Shown here piece by piece: positions 1 through 7,924 of a stretch of DNA of 64,000 nt (its first letter is position 1; each line of letters starts with the position of its first letter). The DNA comes from Maribacter_C sp047345145 (GTDB lineage Bacteria; Bacteroidota; Bacteroidia; Flavobacteriales; Flavobacteriaceae). A program made the translations under genes and the position numbers. Location of the stretch: the NCBI RefSeq assembly GCF_047345145.1, contig NZ_JBLFER010000003.1:248001-312000 (forward strand), read 5' to 3'. The notes below the pieces were generated by a model. It did no database searches. It saw nothing but the letters and a program-made list of their open reading frames with translations, and had not been told where the DNA came from.

Positions 1-675
1 GGGTTCGAGGTAAGGCGAACTGAAGCTTTTCGTGAAGCGTCGGCAAGTGCTGAGTATGTGCCTGGTTCAAAAGATGCAAGTCGATCAGGTACGTTCTATG
101 TTCCAATTCCTGATGTGAAAACTTATAACAAATTTGCTGACGAAGCTTTGTTCTTGCACGAAGCGATTCCCGGGCATCATTTTCAACTATCACTTCAGCA
201 AGAAAATAAGAAGCTTCCAGAATTTTTACATCCAGAAAGCATGGGTGTTTTTGTGGAAGGATGGGCGCTTTACGCAGAATCTCTGGGGAAGGAACTAGGA
301 CTTTATGAAGATCCCTTTCAATATTTCGGAATGTTGAGCATGGAAATGCATAGGGCGATTCGTTTGGTGGTAGATACAGGAATTCATGCAAAAGGCTGGA
401 CACGTGAGAAGGCGATTCAATACTCCCTCGAGAATGAAGCCGAGTCTGAAGACGGTATAATTTCCGAAATTGAGCGCTATATGGCTACTCCAGGTCAGGC
501 ATTATCTTATAAAATAGGACAATTAAAAATTCGTGAATTAAGAACTAGAGCCGAAAATGAGCTGGGAGAAGCTTTCGATATCAAAGAATTCCATAATCAA
601 GTATTAAACTCTGGTAGCTTGGCTTTGATCTTGCTTGAGGAGAAAATAGATGCTTGGATTGCTTCCCAAAAGTAA
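1..675 (+). CDS. DUF885 family protein, predicted metallopeptidase (5' end outside window)
   Basis: The reading frame is open from base 1 to the stop at 673-675, so this is the last 224 residues of a longer protein. It shows the conserved DUF885 core: HEAIPGHHFQ (an HExxxGH zinc-type motif), then EGWALYAE, a block RAIRLVVDTGIHAKGW and the distal ERYMATPGQALSYKIGQ. DUF885 proteins are usually 550-600 residues, secreted or lipid-anchored in Bacteroidota, and are thought to be zinc peptidases; the substrate is unknown. The N-terminus, and so any signal peptide, is out of view. It converges on mqo with an 18 nt gap and no clear terminator between them. Confidence 0.85.
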   Translation, partial: GFEVRRTEAFREASASAEYVPGSKDASRSGTFYVPIPDVKTYNKFADEALFLHEAIPGHHFQLSLQQENKKLPEFLHPESMGVFVEGWALYAESLGKELGLYEDPFQYFGMLSMEMHRAIRLVVDTGIHAKGWTREKAIQYSLENEAESEDGIISEIERYMATPGQALSYKIGQLKIRELRTRAENELGEAFDIKEFHNQVLNSGSLALILLEEKIDAWIASQK

Positions 676-693
676 TTTGATCTTAGAAGATTT

Positions 694-2178
694 TTATACA
701 TCCTCTAATTTCAAAACAGCTGTTGAATATTCCCTCGTTTTTTTGCATAATTCCCCATCTTCAATCAATGATTTTCCATAACAGGGAATCATTTCAGTAA
801 GTTTTGTTTGCCATTCTTGAGATTTAATTTCCTCTGGAAAACATTTTTGCAAGAGATTTAACATAATAGAAACGGCCGTTGAAGCTCCGGGAGAAGCCCC
901 TAATAATGCAGCGAGAGTTTTGTCTTTGCTCGCGACGATTTCGGTTCCGAATTGCAGCTTTCCACCTTCTTCTTTGTCTTTTTTGATAATCTGTACTCGC
1001 TGTCCAGCAGTAATCAATTCCCAATCTTCAAATTTTGCTTCTGGATAATATTTTACCAAAGCTTCAAATTTTTCTTCCGGAGATTGCATTACCTGCTCAA
1101 TCAAATATTTGGTCAATGATATATTATTGATTCCCGCAGAAATCATGGGATAGATATTATGAGCATCTAACGATAAAGGGAGATCTAAATAGGATCCATT
1201 TTTTAAGAATTTGGTTGAGAAGCCCGCATAAGGCCCGAATAGCAAAGAACGATTTCCGTTCAACATACGTGTGTCTAAATGAGGGACTGACATTGGAGGA
1301 GAACCTTCTTCAGCTTTGCCATATACTTTTGCCTCGTGCCGTAAAATTACATCTGGATTATTGCACTTTAAAAACTGCCCGCTGACCGGAAAACCGCCAT
1401 AACCTTCTCCTTCTGGAATATCAGATTTTTCAAGAAGTTTTAGCGCACCTCCGCCAGCTCCAATAAAAACAAACTTACTACGAACAGTTTTTTCTTCATC
1501 AGTGCCGAGGTCAGTCAGTTCTATTTCCCAAGTGCCATCATCTCTTTTGTCGATATCTTCTACTTGATGGCCCAAATGAACTTCTACATTATCACAACTC
1601 TCTAAATATGCGATCATTTTCCGTGTTACAGCCCCAAAATTCACATCTGTACCGATAGGCATTCGAGTGGCGGCGATTTTCTCGTTTGTATTTCTTCCCT
1701 CCATCATTAGCTGTACCCATGATTCGATTTCACTAAAGTCTTCAGAATGTTTCATGTCCATAAACATAGGATAGGCGGTAAGGGCATCGTATCGGTTTTT
1801 AAGGAAGCGTTGATTGGCTTCGCCAAAAACAAAACTCATATGATCGATATCGTTGATAAAAGGTACATTGGTTTCAACAAGACCTTGCTTTACCAAATAG
1901 GCCCAAAACTGCTTTGAGATTTCAAAAGACTCGCTAATGCGTAGAGCTTTTGAAATATCAATGTTACCATTTTCACCTTCTGGAGTATAATTCAATTCAC
2001 AAAAGGCAGAATGACCGGTGCCCGCATTGTTCCAAGCATCTGAGCTTTCAGCAGCTACCTTATCTAAGCGCTCATAGATTGTGATTTTAGCATTGGGTAC
2101 TAATTGTTTTATCAATACCCCCAAGGTGGCACTCATGATTCCTGCACCAATTAAGGTAAAGTCTTGTTTGCTGCTCAT
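694..2178 (-). CDS. mqo: Malate:quinone oxidoreductase
   Basis: Membrane-associated FAD enzyme that oxidises malate to oxaloacetate and passes electrons to the quinone pool. The 494 residues match the normal family length. The N-terminus FTLIGAGIMSATLG is the FAD-binding Rossmann loop, followed by the ERLDKVAAESSDAWNNAGTG block typical of Mqo; GGFPVSGQFL and the C-terminal LLGASPGAS are also family blocks. The start at 2178 puts the Rossmann strand at residue 7. An NAD-dependent malate dehydrogenase lies 9.3 kb away, so this organism probably has both routes from malate to oxaloacetate. Confidence 0.95.
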   Translation of the reverse strand: MSSKQDFTLIGAGIMSATLGVLIKQLVPNAKITIYERLDKVAAESSDAWNNAGTGHSAFCELNYTPEGENGNIDISKALRISESFEISKQFWAYLVKQGLVETNVPFINDIDHMSFVFGEANQRFLKNRYDALTAYPMFMDMKHSEDFSEIESWVQLMMEGRNTNEKIAATRMPIGTDVNFGAVTRKMIAYLESCDNVEVHLGHQVEDIDKRDDGTWEIELTDLGTDEEKTVRSKFVFIGAGGGALKLLEKSDIPEGEGYGGFPVSGQFLKCNNPDVILRHEAKVYGKAEEGSPPMSVPHLDTRMLNGNRSLLFGPYAGFSTKFLKNGSYLDLPLSLDAHNIYPMISAGINNISLTKYLIEQVMQSPEEKFEALVKYYPEAKFEDWELITAGQRVQIIKKDKEEGGKLQFGTEIVASKDKTLAALLGASPGASTAVSIMLNLLQKCFPEEIKSQEWQTKLTEMIPCYGKSLIEDGELCKKTREYSTAVLKLEDV

Positions 2179-2197
2179 TTAAATGAATTTTGTTTAA

Positions 2198-2205
2198 CAA
2201 ATCTA
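2198..2205 (-). promoter_or_regulatory. Candidate -7 box for mqo
   Basis: On the minus strand the bases read TAGATTTG, a full match to the Bacteroidota -7 consensus TAnnTTTG, 19 bases before the mqo start codon. No TTG is seen at the expected -33 distance, so this is a half-supported promoter. Confidence 0.4.
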
Positions 2206-2397
2206 GCAAACCTTTTCTTAGATTTTTCTTGGGTCTATAAATGAAAGCTACAAAAACTTGGCATTGATTTTGTAATATAAGGTTATGATGGTACTGGCCA
2301 ACTTTAAAAGCTAAACCTGAAAGTTGCGCCTAGCCCCATCAAATTAAATAATTCTTTACATTTACAAAGAGATAGACTAATACCTAAAACAACAAAC

Positions 2398-2817
2398 ATG
2401 AAAAATTTGACAAAAAAAATAGCTGGTTTTTTACTAATGGCTTTTGCATTGATGTTCGCACCTCAAGAAATAATAGCAAGTTCTGTTAGTAGTGACGTTG
2501 AAATAATCGTAAAAGATAATTTAATTGGTGGGTGGGAATATACGGTAGAAGGTGCACCAGAGGGTTATGAAAAAGGCTTTATGATGATTGTTAAACAAGG
2601 CGATATGTACAAAGCCCAAATTCAACTTGCAGGAGGAGCTGTTAATGCTGAAAATGTAGTGGTCAAAGGGAACAAGATTACATTTACCGTAAATGTTGAA
2701 GGTGAAACCGTGTCAGTTGCCTTAGAAGCAAATGGGAGTAAACTTTCAGGTACAAGTACTTCTCCAAGTAATGGTACAATGAAAATTACCGGAGTAAAAA
2801 GTATTTCTCCTGAATAA
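2398..2817 (+). CDS. Small secreted protein, unknown function
   Basis: 139 residues. The first ~28 residues have a basic start (KNLTKK), a hydrophobic core and small residues (ASS), as in a Sec signal peptide. The rest is short alternating beta-strand-like stretches rich in Gly and Val (GGWEYTVEG, KITFTVNVEGETVSVALEANG), suggesting a compact extracytoplasmic beta-sandwich. I do not recognise a named family. It stands alone between the divergent mqo and a strong palindromic terminator. Confidence 0.75.
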   Translation: MKNLTKKIAGFLLMAFALMFAPQEIIASSVSSDVEIIVKDNLIGGWEYTVEGAPEGYEKGFMMIVKQGDMYKAQIQLAGGAVNAENVVVKGNKITFTVNVEGETVSVALEANGSKLSGTSTSPSNGTMKITGVKSISPE

Positions 2818-2830
2818 TATTATTAGTACG

Positions 2831-2874
2831 AACCAAAAATGTCATTTAAGGTACCTTAAATGACATTTTTGGTT
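2831..2874. terminator. 44-bp perfect palindrome, likely terminator
   Basis: Bases 2831-2852 are the exact reverse complement of 2853-2874, centred on GGTACC. The right arm carries TTTTT, so the hairpin can act as an intrinsic terminator for the gene ending at 2817. The stem is far longer than the others in this window. Confidence 0.7.
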
Positions 2875-2913
2875 TACAAGAATTCTGTTTTACCTGTTTG
2901 CCACTTATTTCCT

Positions 2914-2921
2914 TATTTTTG
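2914..2921 (+). promoter_or_regulatory. Candidate -7 box for the amidohydrolase
   Basis: TATTTTTG matches TAnnTTTG and lies 21 bases before the chosen ATG at 2943. No TTG is present at -33. Confidence 0.4.
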
Positions 2922-2942
2922 GGCGACTCAATTCCAACCAAA

Positions 2943-4562
2943 ATGAAAAACGTATTCGTACTCCTTGCAGTATTCCTTTCCATAAGCTGTGAGTATTTTA
3001 AAGAAGAAGTAGATATGGTAGTCGTCAATGCCAATGTCTATACGGTTAATGGTGATTTCTCCAAAGCTGAAGCATTTGCAGTTCATAAGGGTAAATTTGT
3101 TGCAGTCGGTACATCCGAAGAAATACGAAAAACATATACTTCTGATCAAATTATTGACGCAGACAGAAGGACAATTACTCCTGGTTTAATTGATGCGCAT
3201 TGCCACTTTTATAGGTTGGGACTTAATCAACAGGTAGTTGATTTGGTAGGTACAAAAAGTTTTGAAGAGGTAATTCAACGCGTACGACAATTTCAAAGAG
3301 AAAATTCAAAAGAATTTATTATCGGTAGTGGCTGGGATCAAAATGACTGGGAGCTAAAGGAGTTTCCCACCAAAAAGGAATTGGACGAGCTTTTTCCGGA
3401 TACTCCTGTGGCTTTAGAACGTATTGATGGTCATGCGTATTTAGTAAATCAAGCTGCCTTGGACAAAGCAGGAATAAAATGGAATACAAAGGTAGAAGGC
3501 GGTGAAATTGTAAAAAATCAATATGGAAATACGGGAGTTCTTATAGATAATCCCATGCGTATGATTGATGCGGTCATACCCGATCCTTCTCTTGAAAGTA
3601 AGGTAGAGGCTTTGAAGGATGCAGAGCGAATCTGCATGAACTATGGTTTGACAACGGTAAATGATGCAGGGCTTGATCGCTCGACAATTGAACTCATTGA
3701 TAGTCTGCAACAAAATGATGAATTGTCGATTCGAGTTTATGCTATGGTTAGCAACACCCCTGATAATCTAGAACACTATTTATACAACGGTCCCATTAAG
3801 ACCGAAAAGCTAAATGTTCGCTCGGTAAAAGTCTATGGAGATGGAGCTTTAGGTTCTAGAGGTGCCGTTCTAAAGAAACCCTATACTGACAAATGGGGTC
3901 ATTATGGTGCAATGGTTACTCCTGTTGCAGAAATTGAGGATTTAGCAAGACGTATAGCCATTTCTGAGTTTCAGATGAATACCCATGCGATTGGTGACTC
4001 TGCAAATGCCGTTGTATTGAGAACATATGAAAAAGTTTTAAAGGGGCAAAAAGACAGAAGATGGAAAGTCGAGCATGCTCAAGTTATAGATTCAATAGAT
4101 TTCGATTATTTTGAGACGGGAGTTATTCCGTCTATCCAACCCACCCATGCCACCAGTGATATGTATTGGGCAGAAGATCGATTGGGTGCGGAGCGGGTGA
4201 AGGGGGCATATGCTTATAAGAAACTTCTGAATAAAGCCGGTAGAGTTGCCTTGGGAACAGATTTTCCTGTCGAGCAAGTAAGTCCATTTTTAACATTTTA
4301 CGCTGCAGTAACACGAAAAGATTTAGATGCTAATCCTAAAGAAGGATTTCAAAAACAAGATGCGCTTACCAGAGAAGAAGCTTTAAGGGGTATGACAATT
4401 TGGGCTGCTTATTCTAATTTCGAAGAAAGCGAAAAAGGAAGCATCGAAGTAGGAAAGTTTGCTGATTTTACCATTTATAATAAAGACCTAATGACGGTTT
4501 CTGCCAAAGAAATTCCTACAATTATGGCCGAACAGACCTATATTGGGGGCAAAGTTCGATAA
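2943..4562 (+). CDS. Amidohydrolase family 3 (YtcJ-like) lipoprotein
   Basis: A 539-residue metal-dependent hydrolase of the amidohydrolase superfamily, YtcJ-like branch. I chose the ATG at 2943 because it gives a lipoprotein signal peptide (MKNVFVLLAVFLSISC, acylated Cys16); an upstream in-frame start at 2898 would bury it. Visible landmarks: strand/turn VVNANVYTVNG, metal ligands DAHCHF, GDGALGSRGA, THAIGDSAN, EHAQVID and GTDFPVE, in the order usual for the family. Substrate cannot be told from sequence; relatives act on N-acyl or cyclic amide compounds. Likely anchored in the cell envelope. It is a single-gene unit. Confidence 0.88.
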   Translation: MKNVFVLLAVFLSISCEYFKEEVDMVVVNANVYTVNGDFSKAEAFAVHKGKFVAVGTSEEIRKTYTSDQIIDADRRTITPGLIDAHCHFYRLGLNQQVVDLVGTKSFEEVIQRVRQFQRENSKEFIIGSGWDQNDWELKEFPTKKELDELFPDTPVALERIDGHAYLVNQAALDKAGIKWNTKVEGGEIVKNQYGNTGVLIDNPMRMIDAVIPDPSLESKVEALKDAERICMNYGLTTVNDAGLDRSTIELIDSLQQNDELSIRVYAMVSNTPDNLEHYLYNGPIKTEKLNVRSVKVYGDGALGSRGAVLKKPYTDKWGHYGAMVTPVAEIEDLARRIAISEFQMNTHAIGDSANAVVLRTYEKVLKGQKDRRWKVEHAQVIDSIDFDYFETGVIPSIQPTHATSDMYWAEDRLGAERVKGAYAYKKLLNKAGRVALGTDFPVEQVSPFLTFYAAVTRKDLDANPKEGFQKQDALTREEALRGMTIWAAYSNFEESEKGSIEVGKFADFTIYNKDLMTVSAKEIPTIMAEQTYIGGKVR

Positions 4563-4730
4563 AATACGGTTTTTAGGTAAATGCCTGAAAAACAATCGTT
4601 AAACTGTTAATATTTACAAAAAGTAAGTATTTGCCTACATAAATTGTTGTTTTCACAACATAATTTTCTACTGCATCCTATTTTTTTTCTTCTTTGCGGT
4701 CATAGAATTCAATCTCATAAACCATTATCG

Positions 4731-5123
4731 ATGAAAACAAAAAAGAATGATGTAGTAAAAGATCTAAAACTACTAATTGATATTAGCTGCGTGGAGGGTG
4801 AAGACGTTACCATGTTCGAACTTTTTCATAAAATGCTAATCCGTATATCATACAAGGCTGCAGATATTTCAATTGATTATAAGCGAAAGCGAGTTTATAT
4901 GAATGTCATTGCTGAGGATAAATATTATGATCTAGAAACCCTGAATCATCCTTTTGCTCCTACAATGTCTGTCAATCTCGTATATAAAGATTTAAATACC
5001 TTTTTAAAGACCTGCGTAATAGAAGATGTTGAAGGTCTCAATTACTATTATCCAACTTTAATTTCCCGATTCTTTAAGCGAACTACCGGCGAAGAAGATT
5101 TGGAATCACTACAAATTGCTTGA
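4731..5123 (+). CDS. Conserved hypothetical protein
   Basis: 130 residues from ATG 4731; the frame is open back to 4644, but the upstream stretch overlaps the likely promoter region and looks non-coding. No signal peptide or membrane segment. The sequence is mixed alpha/beta with many charged residues (KTKKNDVVKDLKLLIDIS at the start, RFFKRTTGEEDLESLQIA at the end). I do not recognise the family. A strong terminator follows at once and is shared with the convergent DUF2911 gene. Confidence 0.65.
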   Translation: MKTKKNDVVKDLKLLIDISCVEGEDVTMFELFHKMLIRISYKAADISIDYKRKRVYMNVIAEDKYYDLETLNHPFAPTMSVNLVYKDLNTFLKTCVIEDVEGLNYYYPTLISRFFKRTTGEEDLESLQIA

Positions 5124-5145
5124 GTTTATTCATACTTTAAAAAGG

Positions 5146-5177
5146 AAAAGCCGAGATTACCATAATCTCGGCTTTTT
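5146..5177. terminator. Bidirectional intrinsic terminator
   Basis: A 14-bp stem (5146-5159 with 5163-5176), loop CCA, with A-run on the left and T-run on the right, so it works for both convergent genes (4731-5123 and 5198-5740). Confidence 0.9.
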
Positions 5178-5197
5178 TATTATCGGTAATGATGAAA

Positions 5198-5740
5198 TTA
5201 CATCATAATCGGAACGGCAACGCGAGTTTTATCCCAGCCCATTACCATATGTACTCCACCTTCAACTTCTTTGAAAGCGATAGAAAATGCTTCTAGAGAT
5301 TCGTCTCCCATGCTTACACCGCCCATAGCGCGAGCAACATCTGAAGCTTCATCTTTGTAGAAATAAGAACCCCATTGGTTCAAGTTACTATGTAAAATTA
5401 CAGTCCATTCTTTATCACCAGGTATAGTTAATAAAGCATAGGTGCCAGCTTTAACATCTTGTCCACCAAACTTAACGTCTTTGTAGAATGTAATTTCAGG
5501 AGCTTCATTAGCGCCAGTTCTCCAAACTTCTCCTGCAGGAGCTAATTCAGATAAAGCACGACCCTTTAATTGAGGACGACCATAAGTGATACGAACCGCT
5601 TTGTCAGAAACTTTGTAATCTGACGGATAAGAAGCGTTGTCTAAAGGACTTTTGTCCATTCCGCTAAAATCTTGTGCTACAGCTTGGGTTGAAAAAACCA
5701 TAGCTAATGCCATAAAGGCAATGGTAAAAACTTTTTTCAT
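5198..5740 (-). CDS. DUF2911 secreted protein
   Basis: 180 residues with a clear signal peptide (MKKVFTIAFMALAMVFSTQAVAQ, cleavage after AVA). The mature part has the DUF2911 blocks: VRITYGRPQLKGR, GEVWRTGANEAPEITFYKDV, GTYALLTIPG and WTVILHSNLNQWGSY. The family is common in Bacteroidota and its role is unknown; it is probably periplasmic or outer-membrane facing. Monocistronic, closed by the shared terminator. Confidence 0.9.
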   Translation of the reverse strand: MKKVFTIAFMALAMVFSTQAVAQDFSGMDKSPLDNASYPSDYKVSDKAVRITYGRPQLKGRALSELAPAGEVWRTGANEAPEITFYKDVKFGGQDVKAGTYALLTIPGDKEWTVILHSNLNQWGSYFYKDEASDVARAMGGVSMGDESLEAFSIAFKEVEGGVHMVMGWDKTRVAVPIMM

Positions 5741-5986
5741 AATTGTGTTTAATTTATTTAGGAGTTAAAATTAATGAGTAATACAATGACACTCTCCTAA
5801 AAAGTCGTTAAAATCATCAGTTCTTACATAATGTCGCTTTCTTTTTGAATACATCATTAAAATCAAATAATTTTTAAGTTTTTGCGTGATTATAGTAATT
5901 ATGTGTAATTGATTTAGGTTAATATGTTTTAATAATGAAAGTATAATATAATATTTGTATTGTAATTAAAAATAAATTTAATTGTT

Positions 5987-7651
5987 ATGTGTGGAATTGT
6001 ATGTGCGTTTGATGTAAAGGAGAGCACCGAAGTATTGCGCCCCCAGTTACTAGAAATGTCGAAGAAAGTACGTCATAGAGGTCCGGATTGGAGTGGAATT
6101 TATGCCGATGAAAAAGCCATTTTGGCTCATGAAAGATTGGCAATTGTTGATCCAGCTTCCGGTAAGCAGCCTTTATTGAGCCCTGATGGAAAATTGATTT
6201 TAGCTGCAAATGGAGAAATTTATAATCATCGTGAATTAAGAAAGCAGTTTGAAGGTACTTATGACTTTCAAACGGAATCTGATTGTGAAGTAATCTTAGC
6301 TCTATATCAAGCAAAAGGACCTTCATTTATAGACGAGATGAACGGCATTTTCGGATTCGCTATTTACGATACAGAGAAAGATGAATATTTTATCGCTCGT
6401 GACCATATGGGAATCATTCCTTTATATATGGGATGGGACCAAAATGGGACTTTCTACGTAGCTTCTGAATTGAAGGCTTTGGAAGGAACCTGTGCGAAGA
6501 TTGAGCTATTCCCTCCAGGACATTATTTGCATAGTTCTGACGGAGAACTAAAACAATGGTATTCTCGTGATTGGATGGAATATGATGCCGTAAAGGAAAA
6601 CGAAACAAGCATTCAAGAAATCAAGGAAGCGTTAGAAGCTGCAGTGCACCGTCAATTAATGTCTGATGTGCCTTACGGAGTTTTGCTTTCAGGCGGATTA
6701 GATTCGTCGGTAACATCAGCAATTGCCAAAAAATATGCCCAAAAGCGAATTGAATCTGGTGACACAGCGGATGCTTGGTATCCTCAATTGCATTCTTTTT
6801 CTGTGGGATTAGATGGTTCTCCCGATTTAGCTGCGGCACAGAAAGTAGCAGATCATATTGGTACAGTACACCATGAGATAAAATTTACAATTCAGGAAGG
6901 CTTAGATGCTATTAAAGATGTAGTATATAATCTGGAAACCTATGATATTACTACCATAAGAGCTTCCACGCCTATGTATTTGATGGCAAGAGTTATCAAA
7001 TCTATGGGAATCAAGATGGTACTTTCAGGAGAAGGAGCAGATGAATTGTTCGGAGGGTATTTATATTTCCATAAGGCTCCGAATGACAAGGAATTCCATG
7101 AGGAAACCGTTCGTAAATTGAGCAAGTTGCATATGTATGATTGTCTACGAGCGAACAAGTCCTTAGCTGCATGGGGAATTGAAGGCCGTGTACCTTTCTT
7201 GGACAAAGAATTTATGGATGTTGCCATGCGAATCAATCCAAAAGATAAAATGATTAATGGCGAACGTATGGAGAAATGGGTGGTTCGTAAAGCTTTTGAA
7301 GATATGCTTCCTGAAAGCGTTGCATGGCGTCAAAAAGAACAATTCTCAGATGGGGTTGGCTATAGTTGGATTGATACTTTGAAAGAAGTCGTAGATGCCG
7401 AAGTAAGCGATGAGCAATTGAAGAGCGCGAATTTCAGATTCCCGATTCAAACACCTACTTCAAAAGAAGAATATTACTATCGTTCTATTTTCGAAGGACA
7501 TTTTCCATCGGATGCTGCGGCCTTGAGTGTGCCTCAAGAAGCTTCGGTAGCCTGTAGTACTCAAATCGCCCTAGAGTGGGATGAAGCCTTCAAAAATATG
7601 AATGACCCTTCAGGACGAGCCGTAGCGAATGTTCATGAAGAAGCCTATTAG
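5987..7651 (+). CDS. asnB: Asparagine synthase B (glutamine-hydrolysing)
   Basis: Makes asparagine from aspartate, glutamine and ATP in the cytoplasm. 554 residues, the length of E. coli AsnB. Cys2 of MCGIVCAFD is the glutaminase nucleophile; residues ~1-200 are the Ntn-type glutaminase domain (LAHERLAIVD, ANGEIYNH). The synthetase domain has the PP-loop LLSGGLDSSV around residue 235 and SGEGADELFGGY around 348, both intact. A 246-bp upstream gap without another gene suggests its own promoter; an intrinsic terminator follows. Confidence 0.97.
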   Translation: MCGIVCAFDVKESTEVLRPQLLEMSKKVRHRGPDWSGIYADEKAILAHERLAIVDPASGKQPLLSPDGKLILAANGEIYNHRELRKQFEGTYDFQTESDCEVILALYQAKGPSFIDEMNGIFGFAIYDTEKDEYFIARDHMGIIPLYMGWDQNGTFYVASELKALEGTCAKIELFPPGHYLHSSDGELKQWYSRDWMEYDAVKENETSIQEIKEALEAAVHRQLMSDVPYGVLLSGGLDSSVTSAIAKKYAQKRIESGDTADAWYPQLHSFSVGLDGSPDLAAAQKVADHIGTVHHEIKFTIQEGLDAIKDVVYNLETYDITTIRASTPMYLMARVIKSMGIKMVLSGEGADELFGGYLYFHKAPNDKEFHEETVRKLSKLHMYDCLRANKSLAAWGIEGRVPFLDKEFMDVAMRINPKDKMINGERMEKWVVRKAFEDMLPESVAWRQKEQFSDGVGYSWIDTLKEVVDAEVSDEQLKSANFRFPIQTPTSKEEYYYRSIFEGHFPSDAAALSVPQEASVACSTQIALEWDEAFKNMNDPSGRAVANVHEEAY

Positions 7652-7722
7652 CAATATATTAGGTTTAGCCTAATCAAGAGAGTGAATTCTGTTTATTCAG
7701 TTTTTATTTTAATTAGTCAATT

Positions 7723-7749
7723 GACCCTGCCTTTTGGTGGGGTCTTTTT
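7723..7749 (+). terminator. Intrinsic terminator of asnB
   Basis: GACCCTGCC (7723-7731) pairs with GGTGGGGTC (7736-7744), nine pairs with two G-U wobbles, loop TTTT, followed by TTTTT. Confidence 0.8.
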
Positions 7750-7875
7750 GTATTGAGTTCTTGTCATAAAAAGCTCATTTTCAACATTTTTTTGAGGCTC
7801 ATTTTGTCCACATTTATTGTTAATAACTTCAAGGTTTGAAATTTACCAAAACACTATATTCCATAGGGTATTCCG

Positions 7876-7883
7876 TATATTTG
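7876..7883 (+). promoter_or_regulatory. Candidate -7 box for gyrB
   Basis: TATATTTG fits TAnnTTTG and sits 41 bases before the gyrB ATG. The -33 TTG is not evident. Confidence 0.45.
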
Positions 7884-7924
7884 TAAGATTGCAAAATTTG
7901 AATTAAATACAACCTAATTTATTT

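Noticed and set aside
2898..2942. Upstream start of the amidohydrolase
   Set aside because: It would place 15 residues before a good lipoprotein signal and covers the candidate -7 box.
4569..4593. Hairpin GTTTTTAGG/CCTGAAAAAC after the amidohydrolase
   Set aside because: It has a bulge and no T-run, so it is too weak to call a terminator.
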